Positions 42,106-54,787 of a stretch of 64,000 bases of DNA are shown here, one piece after another. The translations under genes were made by a program, and so were the position numbers. The stretch is from Kingdonia uniflora (taxonomy: Eukaryota > Streptophyta > Magnoliopsida > Ranunculales > Circaeasteraceae), in contig JACGCM010000510.1 of NCBI GenBank assembly GCA_014058105.1, forward strand, positions 310,001 to 374,000. Direction: 5' to 3'. The notes under the pieces were generated by a model that was not told the origin of the DNA, ran no database searches, and saw nothing but the letters and a program-made list of their open reading frames with translations. Each line of letters begins with the position of its first letter. Positions within the stretch are counted from its first letter, which is position 1.

Positions 42106-43470
42106 AATACCCCCAAACTTATATTTTACTAGTCCTCGAGCAAAAGTAAGCAAAAACTATTTTCGCATGTCACGCGGTTGCATTTAGCGTATGCAATAAG
42201 CTGTTAAACCCCCAAGTTTAGCCTGGTGGACGAGTGTTGTCTCATGAGGGTTTGCAGTGACTATACCCACAAAAGTCAATAATGAAATTTTAAACAATTC
42301 TAGAATACATATGACTCATTTCCTGTAAACTTATCCTTACTTAGTTGTGACAAAAATATACCAATAAAAAAATCCTTAAACTTGTTATTTTCCTAAGTAT
42401 ACCAAATAATATTTTAAGCTTATCCGAAACTAGAGGTACTACCTCAAGATTAGAAAAACATTCAAGTATTTTGCTTTAGCTATATTTGAGTGTACAATGA
42501 AAATAGTTTAATCGCCTAATACGTTGTCTAGAATAATTTACTCAATTTTTGGTAGTCTTGTTCTTACTGGAATAAATTTAACGGTCAGTTTGACAAGTGC
42601 CTTAGTCAATTCGTGTTCCTAGAATTTTACTTTTTTTTCTTTTTCTTTTGCAAGTCTTTTTTTTAGTACTTTGTTTCTTAGTGAAGCCTCCGTAACAAGG
42701 AGTTTTTGGTCGATAATGGCTAAGGTTACCAGGGTTTGGTGCCCCATCATGGCTTAGACTCAGGATTCTCACAAGTAACATTTTCTTATGCTCATTTTTG
42801 GTCGACAAGTAACATTTATTCTCTTTCAGTCTTTAATCATGCGAGTAGCCTTGCAGCGTGAAAGTTTTTAGAGCACATTTGGCTTATTTTTAATTTAATT
42901 TTCTTAGGAATGAACTTATTCTTAGGCAGTTGTCTCTCTTGCAGGAAACTATTCCTAACATAAATGTTAAATTTCCCTTATACTGAGCAAAACTCTATTG
43001 AAGGTGTTAATTGCAAAACTACAGTGAAGTGCACGTCTTCAAAATATGTCAAGTTAACTTGAATTAGTTGCTAATAAAAAGATAGTACATCTAGCTTAAA
43101 ATATTTAAAATATTCTAGTGTATACTGGGTACAATTTCAAAATTTACGTTTTTCCATAATATTTATGTCAAGGTAAAATCAGTTTAAGTGTTTGGAAATT
43201 CGTCAAAAATATACCATAAATTGTCAAAGTGCCATTATTTCACTTTCTTCAAAAAACATATAAAAAATTGGTTTCCTACCCCCAAACTAAAATCAAGCAT
43301 TGCCCTCAATGTTTGAGAACAAGAAAATAAATGGAAAAGGAAAACTAAAATTTCTCACATGAATATGTCAAGGGTTGCCTCCCAAGAAGCGCTAAGTTTA
43401 CCATCTTCAGCCAGACGAATGTATCCCCATACTTAAATGATTTATAATGGTACTATAGGGGTACATAATA
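42106..43470 (-). other. Polypurine tract and 3' non-coding region of element D
   Basis: AAGTTTGGGGGTATT (minus strand, 42,106-42,120) is next to the 3' LTR. The rest, up to the integrase stop at 43,471, has no open frame of note and resembles 1,691-2,390 and, less closely, 47,813-49,196. No env-like gene is recognisable. Confidence 0.7.
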
Positions 43471-44660
43471 TCAGCTCTTATATACTGGATCATTTATAAA
43501 TGCTATCTCTTTATCAAAAGTGCAGGACTCTAAGTACAATTTTAATCGTTGACCAATGACCTTAAAAATATTTCCGTTCTTAAGATCCTCTACCTCCACG
43601 TCTCCATGAGGATAAACAATTTTAACTACAAAGGGCCGTACCAACGAGAACATAATTTTCCAGGAAATAAACGTAGCCGTGAATTGTAGAGTAACACATA
43701 CTGAATAGGCTCAAAAGTTTTGCGAACAATCGAGTTATCATGAAAAGCTTTAGTTCGTTCCTTGAATTTTTTTGCATTTTCATAATCCTCATGACGAAGT
43801 TCGTCAAGTTTAGAATGTTGAAGTTTTCAATGTGATCCGACTTTATCCATTTTAAAGTTGAAAGCCTTTGTAGCCCAGAGAGTCTTCTATTCCAATTCCA
43901 CATGTAAGTGGCAACCTTTCCAAGGACAAGTCTATAGAGTGGCATACCAATCGAGGCTTTATAAGCTGTTTGATATGCCCAAAGGGTATCATTAAGACGA
44001 TCAGACCAATCTTTACGATCGGGTCGAACAGTTTTTTCTAAAATTCTTTTAATCTCCTGATTGGAGACTTCCGCTTGGCCACTGTCTGTGGATGATAAGG
44101 TGTAGCAACTTTATGAGTGATAGAGTAATTTTTCAAAAGATTTTGAAAGACACGGTTGCAAAAATATTTACCACCATCACTAATAATTGCCCGAGGGGTG
44201 CCAAAACGATTAAAAATATTTTTAATTTTTTTTACCACGGGCTTATGGTCATTCGTTTGACATGACACCGCCTCAACCCATTTAGAAACATAATCAACTA
44301 CAACGAGAATGTAAAGGTACCCGCGAGAAGATGGAAATGGGCCCATAAAGTCAATGCCCCAAACATCAAATAGCTCAGCAATAAGGTTGTTGTTCAAGGG
44401 CATCATGTTTCGATGAGAAATATTCCCAGTACTCTAGCACCTATCATATTTAAAACAAAATGTATGTGCGTTACGAAAAAGGGTAGGCCAATAAAGACCA
44501 GATTGAAGAACTTTTGCCACGGTTTTCTGGGTCCCAAAATGTCCTCTGCAAGCTAAGGTATGGCAAAATATGAGTACACTATGGAACCCATCATTTGGGA
44601 TGCATCTCCTAATTACTTAGTCGGAATAAAACTTATAAAGATAAGGATCGTCCCAACTAA
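43471..44660 (-). pseudogene. Element D integrase
   Basis: The zinc-binding segment is degraded (near 44,440-44,640). The core frame 44,038-44,406 has the first Asp in [19 protein letters not shown] and the second in [19 protein letters not shown] follows, and then a one-base loss shifts the frame so that the Glu-containing GQAEV is only read in another frame. 43,622-43,945 is the C-terminal region with [15 protein letters not shown], and 43,471-43,653 ends [13 protein letters not shown]. Confidence 0.87.
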
Positions 44661-44841
44661 AATATCTAACCTCGTGCAATAATTGGGTTCTATCTTGCTT
44701 TAACCAATGGGCAGGTAATCGTTGGGTAGCAAGATAATTAACAATATCGGTGTACCAAGGCAGTTGTGAGACAACCATGAGCTGCTCATCAGGAAATGCC
44801 TTTAAGAAATGGAGAAAATCTTTAGCACCTTTAGTAAGAAT

Positions 44842-45150
44842 TCAAGATAGATGATCCGCAAACATATTCTCAACACCTTTCTTATCTCGAATTTTGATAT
44901 CAAACTCTTGTAATAAAAGAATCCATCTGATTAACCGGGGCTTAACGTCTATTTTAGATAGTAAATACTTTAAGGCCGCATGGTTGGTGTAAACAATGAT
45001 TTTGGATCCAACAAGGTATGAACAAAATTTCTCCAAGGCAAACACAATGGTTAATATCTCCTTTTCCGCGGTGGAGTAATTTAACTGTGCGTCATTGAGC
45101 GTGCGACTAGCATAGTAAATAACATGAGGTTTATTATCTACTCTTTGCCC
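44842..45150 (-). pseudogene. Element D RNase H
   Basis: The region reads the [15 protein letters not shown] start, then [40 protein letters not shown], and the end motif [20 protein letters not shown]. This is the usual gypsy RNase H directly after the polymerase. A frame break separates it from the polymerase at about 45,151. Confidence 0.87.
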
Positions 45151-46204
45151 TCAAACTGCTCTAACAGCATAATCAGAAGCGTCGCACATGAGCTCGAAGG
45201 GAAGTTCCCAATTGGGAGGTTGGATGATAGGGGTTGAAGTTAATAAAAGTTTAAGCTTCTCAAAAGCTCCTAAACATACATCATCAAAGTTGAAATCAGT
45301 GTCCTTAGCAAGTAAATTGCATAAGGGTTGGGAAATTTTTCTAAAATCTTTGATGAACTGGCGATAAAACCCAGCATACCCAAAAAATGATTGAATGGCC
45401 TTAACCATCTGAGGTAGAGGTAAAGAAGAGATAATGTCGATCTTGGCCGTATCGAATTCAATCCCTTTGTTGGAGATAATGTGTCTAAGAACTATCCCTT
45501 GTGTCACCATGAAGTGACACTTTTCCCAGTTTAACACCAAATTGGTTTGTGTACATCGTTCTAGCGCGAGCTCTAAATGGTCTAAACATTCGTCAAAAGA
45601 CGATTTAAACACTAAAAAGTTATCCATAAAGATTTCAAGAAACTTATCAACCATATAAGAAAAATATGCTCATCATACAACGCTGAAATGTAGCAGGTGC
45701 ATTGCACAACCCAAATGGCATACGTCGATAAGCATATATCCCATAGGGACACGTAAAAGTTGTCTTCTCCTGATCTTCTGAGGCAATGGAGATATGATTG
45801 TATCCAGAATAACCGTTAATAAAATAGTAATGACTTTTTCTGGCTAAGCATTCAAGCATTTGATCAATGAATGAAAGAGTAAAATGATCTTTCCTTGTGA
45901 CCGTGTTCAATTTCCTGTAGTCGATACATACACGCCACCCGGTGGTCATGCGGGTGGGGATTAGGTCATTATTATCATTCTCAACTGCAGTAATCCCTAA
46001 TTTCTTAGGTATAACCTGAACGGGGCTGATCCACTTACTATCCGAAATGGAGTATATGATACCCAAATCCAAAAGTTTGAGAACTTCCTTCTTCACCACC
46101 TCCATTATGGTGGGATTCAACCGCCGTTGCATCTCGCGAGAATTTTTAACACCTTCCTTAAGATTGATGCGATGCATGCAAACGGCCGGGCTAATCCCCT
46201 TCAA
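45151..46204 (-). pseudogene. Element D reverse transcriptase
   Basis: The frame 45,647-46,204 has WISPVQVIPKKLGI, WRVCIDYRKLNTVTRKDHF, INGYSGYNHISIA and MPFGLCNAPATFQRCM. The first catalytic Asp position in the (L)DGYSGY motif is replaced by Asn (INGYSGY). The second frame 45,151-45,654 starts at the active-site box, which reads FMDN instead of FMDD, then LVLNWEKCHFMV and FFGYAGFYRQFIKDF. Both changes would abolish polymerase activity. Confidence 0.9.
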
Positions 46205-46661
46205 GTCTTCTACAGACCACCCTAGGGCCTATTTGTATCTTCCAAGGATACCCAACAATCTACTTTCCTGGTCAACATTAAGGTTGGAAGCTATAATCAC
46301 AGGCAGAGTGTTAGAATCACCTTAGAAAGTATACTTCAAAGCCTTAGGTAATAGCTTGAGGTCTAACTTGGGTGCATTAACAATGGATGGAATAAGAAAA
46401 GTAGTGGAGGGTTCTAGAGGTTCTGCATGAGGTCTCCATTTGGACTTGTTAAAAATAGGTGTTGAGTCGAGTAGAGCATTAAGCTCTTCAACAATCGGAT
46501 TTTCATCAAAGTCTTCACCAAAGTTTATAAGACATGATTCTAAGGGGTCCTCAGAAAATGATTTAGGGAACGAGTTGCAAACTAGGGAGTCAATCATATT
46601 CATCTCAGCCATGTCATCAGAATGAGGGATTTGAGTATTATTGTTAAAAATATTGAGCTTG
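46205..46661 (-). pseudogene. Element D protease-polymerase linker
   Basis: The frame 46,322-46,612 has PLESCLINFGEDFDENPIVE and LNALLDSTPIF, equal in position to PLEACLVHFGDN and NALLDFVPIV in element C. It continues upstream through NIFNNNTQIPHSDD to 46,661, where element C is inserted; the same frame continues at 57,040. Confidence 0.85.
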
Positions 46662-46666
46662 ATCTT

Positions 46667-47798
46667 TGATAACGGTCAAAATCCAGTGTTTAGTATGGGT
46701 AAAAATTAGAGTGTCGTTCACTTTCGAACGGAACTAGAAATTAGTTTTGGTCTTATATTTTAATAATCTAAGGTTGTAAACCGTAAAAATCAGTGATATG
46801 GTTTTAATCAAGAATAAAGGTCTAGGGGCTTCGGATTTCACCACCATTTACATACAATATCAACATAGTATCGTATATTAAATTCTCCACTTAATTGAAA
46901 TAACAAACTTTAACCTTTTGTCGATGTAATCCCATGATTAATTATAACTCAAGTAGAATATATTGTATGAACTAAGTATGTACTAAAATTCACATTCCAT
47001 GAAAGCTATGCTAACTATGAAATGTTAATTAGGATCATACCTTAGAAAAATACAATATTAATACAATTTTACTATATCATTTGAGAATCACAAAAATCTT
47101 CTTATATCTCTACTTAAAGAGATCATAGGATGATAATAGATGTCTCCAACAATATAGTTTTGGGATTTGTGATAATATGCTCATATTGTGTTAGAGAAAA
47201 ATACATTCTACTACATGATATCATACGCTTATGGCAGATCCATCCTCACCCCTAGTGAGGACTTAGCTGGTCATTATAACAACTATAAAATCTAAATGAT
47301 ATGAGAATGAAGTGAACATAAACTAACAACAAAAAGATGAATTCTATTGACTTACAAAATGAAATGCTCCAAATGCTTACAAGACTTGCACCAACTTACA
47401 CCAAAAATGTTCTCTTGCACTCTACAAGAATGATTCTCTCAAAATTGGATGATCTTATGAGCTCACCACCTCTCCTTTTATAGATAAATGATAGGGTTCT
47501 TACATTTAATTTTAGATTTATAACCTATACCATGAATGTACATAAATTTGTAACCTCCAAGAGTTATCCTCTAAAATTATAACCTCTCCATGTGGGACCC
47601 TTGTGTTTGGCAAATCTGCATCCTTCTCCAACAGTTCATCCTTTGAGCTATACATCCCGGTATTTGCACATATTTGGTAAATGAGCTTCAAGTGACCTGA
47701 AATATAAAAATTGGTTTTATAAGTCATGTTTAATAATAAAATTAAGAATAATAAACATTAAGTCATAGAGGAATAGTGGTTATTTTATGTGTTCATCA
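46667..47798 (-). repeat. 3' LTR of element C
   Basis: 1,132 bp with ends TGATAACGG...TTCATCA in plus-strand reading. Only scattered differences from 55,902-57,034 are seen. Confidence 0.92.
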
Positions 47799-49196
47799 AA
47801 TACCCCCAAACTTAAAGTTTGCTAGTCCTCGAGCAAAGAAAAAAATAAAAGCATAACTCTTTCGTGGTTAAGACGATTGCATTTAGCGTATGCAACAAGC
47901 CGTTAAACCTATAGGTTACCCATATAGGACGAGTTTTGTCTCGTGAGGGTTTGCAGTGACTATACCCACAAAAGTTAATAAGGGCATTATAGTAGTTTAG
48001 ATACTCATTAGGTCATTTCAACTAACTTATTGATATCTGATAATGGTAAAAACATTAAGAAGGTAAACCCCTTAAAATTTAATTCTTTCACATATATATA
48101 ATCAGAGAACTTGGAGAATTATCCAAAACTAGAGATACTAGCCAATACTTAAATGAGATTTCACATATTTTTCTAATATCCTCAAGTGTTGTGAAAATAG
48201 TTACTGCACGTATAACTTTAGGCTCTTGAGTCAATATCCAGCCATTTCGTATTTTGTGAAACAAATTCAACAATCAGTTTGACAAGTGCCATAGTTAATT
48301 CAAATCCTGTTATTGATTTTTGGGGAATAACTATAAGCCTTTTTATTTTGGTACTTGTTTCCTTAGTGAAGCCTCCATAATATGAGTCGTTGGTCGGCAA
48401 TCCCAGCCAGTTGGCTTAGGTTGCTGGGGTTTGGTGCTCTTTCGTGACCTAAGCTCTGGATTCTCACAAGTAAACTTTATTCCTTACTCCTTTCACATAG
48501 TTCATGACTATACTCGAGATTGGTGATAATTCTTCCTCTTTCAGTTCTAATCATTCGAGTATGCCTTGCATCGTGAAAGTTTTTAGAGCTATTTTGGCTT
48601 ATAGAAATCCTTATTATATTACTTCAGGATCAAACTTATTCTTTAGGCAATTATTTCCCATGTAGTGGATCATTCCTATCTCAAATACTAGATTCCATTT
48701 GATTGCTCAAAAATCTAGCAAAAGTAATAAATGAAATACTATCATGAAGTGCATTTGTTTTGAGAAATATCAGTCAACATAAAATTTTTTCTAATTAAAG
48801 GGCAGTACATCTAGCTTAAGATAATGTTCCAAAATTTTCTAAGCATGTATTTGATGAAAATTTTAACTTCTCAGTTTTTATGACCAAAATATTTAGACCA
48901 TATCAAATACTTATAAGTTTGTAGAAACTTACTAATGAGTCTCATAAATTACCATAATGACCTATCTTTTCTCTAAAAAAGTAAAAAATGTGAACGATTT
49001 TTCACCACCCCTAAACTAGAAAGAAGTATTGTCCCCAATATTTGAAAACATACCTTAAAAGAATGGAAAAAAATCAGAACATAGTACCTGATATAACATG
49101 GGTTGCCTCCCAGATAGCGCTAAGTTTATTGTCTTCAACCAGACAAAATGAGAAACCCCCAAACTCAGTAAAAGTTGGGCGAAAAGGATATGAATG
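47799..49196 (-). other. Polypurine tract and 3' non-coding region of element C
   Basis: AAGTTTGGGGGTATT at 47,799-47,813 on the minus strand abuts the 3' LTR. The remainder is non-coding, with the GGTTGCCTCCCAGATAGCGC block near 49,103 that also follows the integrase in D. No env-like frame is found. Confidence 0.75.
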
Positions 49197-50330
49197 TCAC
49201 TCCTCATAAACTGGGTCCAGAAGCTTCAAGTCTTCATTGGTGAAGCTAAAATATTCATAATAAGGCTTAAGCCTTTGCCCGCTCACTTTTTTGTATTTTG
49301 CCAGTACTCGGTTCTTCAACCTCAACCGCCACATGTGGATATACTGTTTTAACAATGAGAGGCCCGGTCCATCGTGATCGTAGTTTGCCAGGAAATAAAT
49401 ACAACCTAGAAGAGTACAACAAGACTTTTTGGTTTGGTTCAAATGATTTTTGCAAAATGTTTTTGTCGTGAAACGCTTTTATGCGCTCCTTGTAAGTCTT
49501 TGCTGAATGGTATGCATCATTTTGTAGTTTTTCTAACTCATTGAGTTGAAGCTTGCGATGCAAACCGGCCTTCCCAATGTCAAAGTTCAAGGCCTTTAAT
49601 GCCCAATATGCTCGGTGTTCTAACTCAACTGGAAGGTGACAAGCCTTTCCATAGACTAGCCGGTAAAGGGATATTCCAATAGATGTTTTAAAAGCAGTAT
49701 GATAAGCCCAAAGAGCATCATTTAGTCGAGTTGATCAATCTTTACGGTTTGGTCTTATTTTTTTTTGAAGAATATTCTTGATTTCACAATTGGAAACCTT
49801 CACTTGCCCACTTGTTTGTGGATGGTACGGTGTAGTAATCTTGTGTGTTACTCCAAATTTTTCATTAAGTTCACAAACATTCGACAGTTAAAATGTGACC
49901 CCCCCATCACTAATTATTTCCCTCGGCGTACCAAAATGTGAAAAAAATATTCTCTTTAATAAATTCAATAACAACCGAACTATCATTGGTCCTGGTAGGA
50001 ATAGCTTCAACCCACTTAGTCACATAGTCAACGGCTAAAAGGATGTACATGAACCCAAAAGATGGGGTGAAGGTACCCATAAAGTCTATGCCCAAAACAT
50101 CAAATGGTTCAACGATCAAGATTGGGTTTAGTGGCATCATATTCCTACGGGAAAAGGCTCCCATTCTCTGACATCTATCACAAGCCTTGCAAAATTTGTG
50201 AGCATCACGAAATAAGGTAGGCCAATAAAATCCACACTATTAAAATTTTCCAGAGGTCTTTTGGGCGCTGAAGTGACCACCACAAGCTTGGGAGTGACAA
50301 AATTCTATGACTTTGGTATGCTTAAAATCT
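49197..50330 (-). pseudogene. Element C integrase
   Basis: The zinc-binding segment near 50,170-50,300 has CHSQACGGHFSAQKTSGKF and RCQRMGAF-like residues. The core starts in 49,910-50,164 with the first Asp in GIDFMGTFTPSFGFMYILLA. A frame change near 49,930 puts FGTPREIISDGG (second Asp) in another frame. The Glu motif reads GQVKV in place of GQAEV, so the catalytic Glu is Lys. C-terminal fragments are 49,267-49,590 ([20 protein letters not shown]) and 49,197-49,442. Confidence 0.88.
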
Positions 50331-50398
50331 GGGACACATCTCCTAATGATTTGATCAGAACAATATTTGAACAGGTACGGGTCATCCCAGAAGAAGTG

Positions 50399-51023
50399 TC
50401 AGGCCTCACTAAGAAATTTATTCTTATCTGGCTTGGTCCAAAAACTAGGAAGGTGCCCTGTGGCAAGATAATTCGCTATGTCTGCAAACCATGGTACAAA
50501 AGACATAGAGCGAATGGACATGAGTTGCTCGTCAGGAAAGGACTCACAAATAGGTAACGACCTATCTAAAGAATCATTGTCTATTCGAGAAAGGTGGTCA
50601 GCTACCACATTCTTGGCACCTTTTTTATCCCGAATCTCAATATTAAACTCCTGAAGTAATCATATCCATTGGATTAAGCGTTGTTTGGTGTCCTTCTTAG
50701 TAAGAAGGTGTTTGATAGCAGCATGATCCGTATAGATTATTACTTTAGAACCTATGAGATAAGAACAGAATTTTTCTAGAGCAAAGACTATCGCTAAAAG
50801 TTCTTTCTCTGTGGTTGTATAATTGAGTTGCGCATCATTAAGAGTTTTACTGGCATAATAGATGGCACGCGGAAGGTTATCAATGTGTTATGCCAAAACT
50901 GTACCAATGGCATAGTCAGATGCATCACACATCAACTCGAAAGGTTCATTTTAATTTGGAGGTTGGATGATGGGTGATGATGTTAGACGTGTTCGGAGAT
51001 TCTCAAAAGCTTTAAGACGCGAA
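50399..51023 (-). pseudogene. Element C RNase H
   Basis: The end of the domain is in 50,399-50,608 (VADHLSRIDNDSLDRSLPIC). Upstream, in broken frames, the [13 protein letters not shown] and [24 protein letters not shown] segments can be read around 50,700-50,900. Stops near 50,660 and 50,890 disrupt it. Confidence 0.78.
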
Positions 51024-51844
51024 TCATCGAATAAAATGTGGTCGAGCAATTTTGCTAAATTCAGGAACAAAACGTCGATAAAATCCTGAATGCCCCAAGA
51101 ATGAACGAACATCCTTGACTGTTTGTGGGGGTGGGAGACTAGATATGACATCGATCTTGGCTTTATCTACTTTGATACCCTTTGCTGATATGATATGTCC
51201 TAATACTATACCTTTTTTCACCATGAAGCGACATTTTTCCCAATTTAGAACAAGATTTTTCTGTTGAAACCTAGCAAGAACAATAGATAAGTGGTGGAGA
51301 CATTGGTCAAATAAATCTCTGAAGAGGGAGAAGTCATCCATGAAAACCTTAAGGAAACGCTCAGCCATGTCAGAGAAAATGCTCAACATACATCGCTGAA
51401 ATGTTGCTGGAGCATTGCATAACCCAAATGGCATGCTGTGATAGGCAAAGGTTCCAAAAGGACAAGTAAACGTGGTTTTCTCTTGGTCCTCTAAGGCGAT
51501 GGGTATTTGATTATACCCAGAATACCCATCAAGAAAATAATAGTATTCATGACCGGCGAGACGTTCAAGCATTTGATCCATGAATGGTAAAGGAAAATAA
51601 TCTTTTTGAGTGATCGAACTGAGTTTTCTATAATCTATACACACTCGCCACCCTGTGGTCATGTGAGTGGGGACAAGATCATTGTGATCATTCTTCACAA
51701 CAGTGATTCCAGACTTTTTAGGAATAACATGAGTTGGGCTTACCCATGGGCTATCAGAAATAGGATAATTGATCCCAGCGTCAAGCAGTTTTAAAAAAAA
51801 ATTCTCACAATCTCAGCCATAGTCGGGTTAAGCCTTCGTCGTCC
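51024..51844 (-). pseudogene. Element C reverse transcriptase
   Basis: A 224-codon frame (51,024-51,698) has WRVCIDYRKLSSITQKDYF, FLDGYSGYNQIPIALEDQEK (first Asp intact), MPFGLCNAPATFQRCML and the active-site box VFMDDF (both Asp intact), then FLGHSGFYRRF. The first 50 codons (51,700-51,844) are out of frame with stops, and the frame ends early at 51,024, so the domain is broken at both sides but its catalytic residues are kept. Confidence 0.92.
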
Positions 51845-53407
51845 TTATCTGGACTTCTTGGCATTATCCTTGAGTTTTATCATGTGCATGCATACAGAAT
51901 GACTAATACCCATAATATCTGAAATGTTCCATCCAAGAGCTTTTGTGTTTCCCTTTAATACACGTATTAATTTCTCTTCATTCTCAGGTTCAAGGTCGGA
52001 TGCAATGATAGCAGGAAGAGTCTCATTAGGACCTAGGTAGACATATTTGAGATTTTCAGGAGGAGGTTTAACTTCTAACCTAATGGGCACTTCATCCACT
52101 TCTGGAATAGGATCCTTGACTTTTAGCATTTTAACATTATTATTGTTATCCACAATAGGAACAAAATCCAACAAGGCATTAACCTCATTGATAAGGTCAT
52201 CAACATCTAAATTATCTCCAAAATGTACAAGACAAGCTTCTAACGGGTCCCTAGGATTGGAACTATGAAATGTACTGTTTACAACAGTACCAAGCATGTT
52301 ACACTCATCGGGTTCATTTTTAAACGGAGTATGAGTTGCATTGAAGATATTCAGATCGGTGGTCTTATTCCCATAAGTCAACTTCATAGCTCCGCTACGG
52401 CAATTGATTAATGCATTAGCAGTGGCCAAGAAAGGTCGGCCAAGGATCACAGGTATCTCACTATTTGAGTCTTCTACCGGGTTTGTGTCAAGGACTACAA
52501 AGTCGACTGGATAAAAAAAATTGTCAACCTGGACAAGTACATCCATCACAACTCCCCCGGGAATTCTAATGGATCGATCAGCTAGTTGTAAGGCTCTATG
52601 TGTCGGTTTTAGTCCTTCTAGACCTAGCTGCTCATATACCGAATAAGGGATCAAGTTGACACTGGCACCTAAATCAAGTAAGGCTTTTCCGATGCGATTT
52701 GTCCCTATGTGACAAGAAATTATCGGCATTCCTGGATCTTTGTATTTCATGGGTGCTTTGTTCAAGATTATAGAGCTAACCTGAGCATCCAATTGAATAA
52801 CATTTTCACTGCCATGGACATTGAAAGCTTTCTTAGAAACATTCATACCTTTCTTGAACGTGCAAAGGTCCTTGAGATATTTTGCATAGGAAGGAATCTG
52901 TCGTGACGCATCGAGGAAAGGAATAGTGATCTTAAGATTCTTGAACATCTCCTTAACCTCTTCATCGGGAATATTCTTCCTATTGACTAAAAACCGTTGG
53001 GGAAAAGGCACTCTAGGAATTCTAGGTGGATCATTTTCGATAATCTTCTCACTTAGCGAGACCTGCCCAGTCTCTTCCTCAACAAAAGAAGTTTCTTCAC
53101 ATATAGTTTTGCCTCCTTCTACAACTTTCTTAGTACTAGGATTAGGACTTTCACATGATTTGTCCTCAGACATCCTAACTTTGCTGTCTACAGTTTTTCC
53201 ACTTCTAAGTATAATCACAGCATTCGCCTGATCACGGTGTAAACTCTCAGTTTGATCCTTCGTATTGGGTTGGGTTTGACTTGGAAACGTACCTTTGTCT
53301 CTAGTACTTAACCCAGATGCCAATTGAGCAACTGATGTTTCTATTCGACTCATGGATTGCTGATTCATTTGTATGAATTGTTGCATCAACTGGTTATTAA
53401 ATTGCAA
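51845..53407 (-). CDS. Element C gag C-terminal part and aspartic protease
   Basis: A 520-codon open stretch. It starts with a Gln-rich QFNNQLMQQFIQMNQQSMSR segment, has the LRSGK motif of Athila Gag, PFPQRFLVN, and IPSYAKYLKDLCTFKK. The retropepsin domain follows: active site ALLDLGASVNLIPYSVYEQL, then a flap region, and PVILGRPFLATANALINC. It ends in the linker before the polymerase (VCMHMIKLKDNAK). In life it would be part of a single Gag-Pol; an in-frame TAA at 53,414-53,416 separates it from the rest of Gag, and the first codon here is TTG, not a true start. Confidence 0.9.
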   Translation of the reverse strand: MQFNNQLMQQFIQMNQQSMSRIETSVAQLASGLSTRDKGTFPSQTQPNTKDQTESLHRDQANAVIILRSGKTVDSKVRMSEDKSCESPNPSTKKVVEGGKTICEETSFVEEETGQVSLSEKIIENDPPRIPRVPFPQRFLVNRKNIPDEEVKEMFKNLKITIPFLDASRQIPSYAKYLKDLCTFKKGMNVSKKAFNVHGSENVIQLDAQVSSIILNKAPMKYKDPGMPIISCHIGTNRIGKALLDLGASVNLIPYSVYEQLGLEGLKPTHRALQLADRSIRIPGGVVMDVLVQVDNFFYPVDFVVLDTNPVEDSNSEIPVILGRPFLATANALINCRSGAMKLTYGNKTTDLNIFNATHTPFKNEPDECNMLGTVVNSTFHSSNPRDPLEACLVHFGDNLDVDDLINEVNALLDFVPIVDNNNNVKMLKVKDPIPEVDEVPIRLEVKPPPENLKYVYLGPNETLPAIIASDLEPENEEKLIRVLKGNTKALGWNISDIMGISHSVCMHMIKLKDNAKKSR

Positions 53408-53413
53408 TAGGGC

Positions 53414-54787
53414 TTAGATGCCATCATCCGAAGATGGTTTCCTATTCTGAGGAGGAATGTAAGGAGTATTTTGCTGAAAAGGTTGGTGATTGGGAGTAAA
53501 GGACATACCACCTTGATTTTGATTTGAATTACTCCCTTGGTAATACAGTCTGCCAGAGTAGTTATTCGAATTATTCCTTCCTGAAGAATTCCCTTGATGA
53601 TGTGACTGGTTATAAGGAAAAGAGGAAGGTTTTTGATGAAACATATTTACCTGATCCTTCCTGGTTTCCCTAATTTCATGAATCAAAGGGCAATCCTGAG
53701 TATAATGTCCAATATCGTCACACGTAGCACAAGCTTGCATCTCGGCATGAAAAATTGGTGTTTTAACGGACATTTTTATTTTCCCTATTTCTAAGGACTC
53801 TATCTTACGCAGGATGGTCGTCAGCGTAGCTTCCGAATTGGAGTTAGATCCAACTCTAAAGGCATTACCCCCCTTATCTTGAATATCAGTTTCTCTCATG
53901 GTGCCCCAGGTTTGCAATTTTTTAGCCATCTCTTCTAAGAAGTCCAAACCCTCTACATCATCCTTATTAGTAAATTTCCCTAAACAAAAGGATTCTACAG
54001 TTCTCTTAGTTTCAGCATCTAATCCATCATAAAGATTTCTTGTTAGGACCCAGGAGTCGATACCGTGATGAGGGCACTGTAGGATCAGTCATTTATATTT
54101 CTCAAGATAATCCTTTAAGCTTTCTCCATGAAGTTGGGTAATCCTAAGAATGGCCCTATGAAGGGTCTCAGTTTTCTCAAGAGAGAAAAACTTCTTGTAA
54201 AAGGCTTCAGTAAGCATTTCAAAACTCGTGATTGATTTTGGCCGTAGAGCTTGATGCCAGCTCTTAGCTTTCCCTAGTAAAGAAAAGGAAAACAACACGA
54301 GTTTCATGGCCTCCATTTCGTTCTCATTCCTATACTTTTGGTGGAACATTAAGTCATCAAAATCCCTAACATGAGCGTATGGGTTCTCATCTTCTCCTCT
54401 TGAGAATTTTGGTAATGAATTGATGAGCGCATTTCTAAGTTCAAATTGCCCAGTTGTAGGAGGTAAAACAATGCACGAGGCACGATTTGTCATTTTTGGG
54501 AACATGTGATCCTTAAGAGGAATTCGCATGGGTCCCTGATCATTCTCATTATCATTGGCATCTCCCATCTCAAGTGATTGGGGTGGAACACTAAATGAAG
54601 TGAATGAGGAAATTGGACTTGGATTAAGTCTTAATAGAGAGACAGGGAAATCAAAAGTTTCTAACTCACCCTCAGCAGGGAAGAGTTCCCTACGAGTAAG
54701 GATTGTACGGTCTCTTGTATCAATAGAGATTGGAATCTCCAGTTGGGTTGACTCGCCTACCTCAAAGTGGATCGGAATATCTATCAA
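53414..54787 (-). pseudogene. Element C gag
   Basis: 54,089-54,787 is the capsid-like part: LPKFSRGEDENPYAHVRDFD, LFSFSLLGKAKSWHQAL and LHGESLKDYLEKYK before a TGA at 54,089. 53,414-53,947 has the zinc knuckle CATCDDIGHYTQDC at about 53,690-53,735 and a long Asn/Gln/Ser-rich tail. Gag would form the particle that packages element RNA. At least two breaks (54,089 and around 53,950) plus the TAA at 53,414 disrupt it. Confidence 0.9.

Noticed and set aside
42106..43470. env-like gene downstream of the integrase in Athila-like elements
   Set aside because: No open frame, signal peptide or membrane segment is visible in the 3' regions of C, D or E.
52926..53231. 101-codon plus-strand frame and other plus-strand frames between 51,606 and 53,231
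   Set aside because: All are shadows of the Gag-protease frame of element C.
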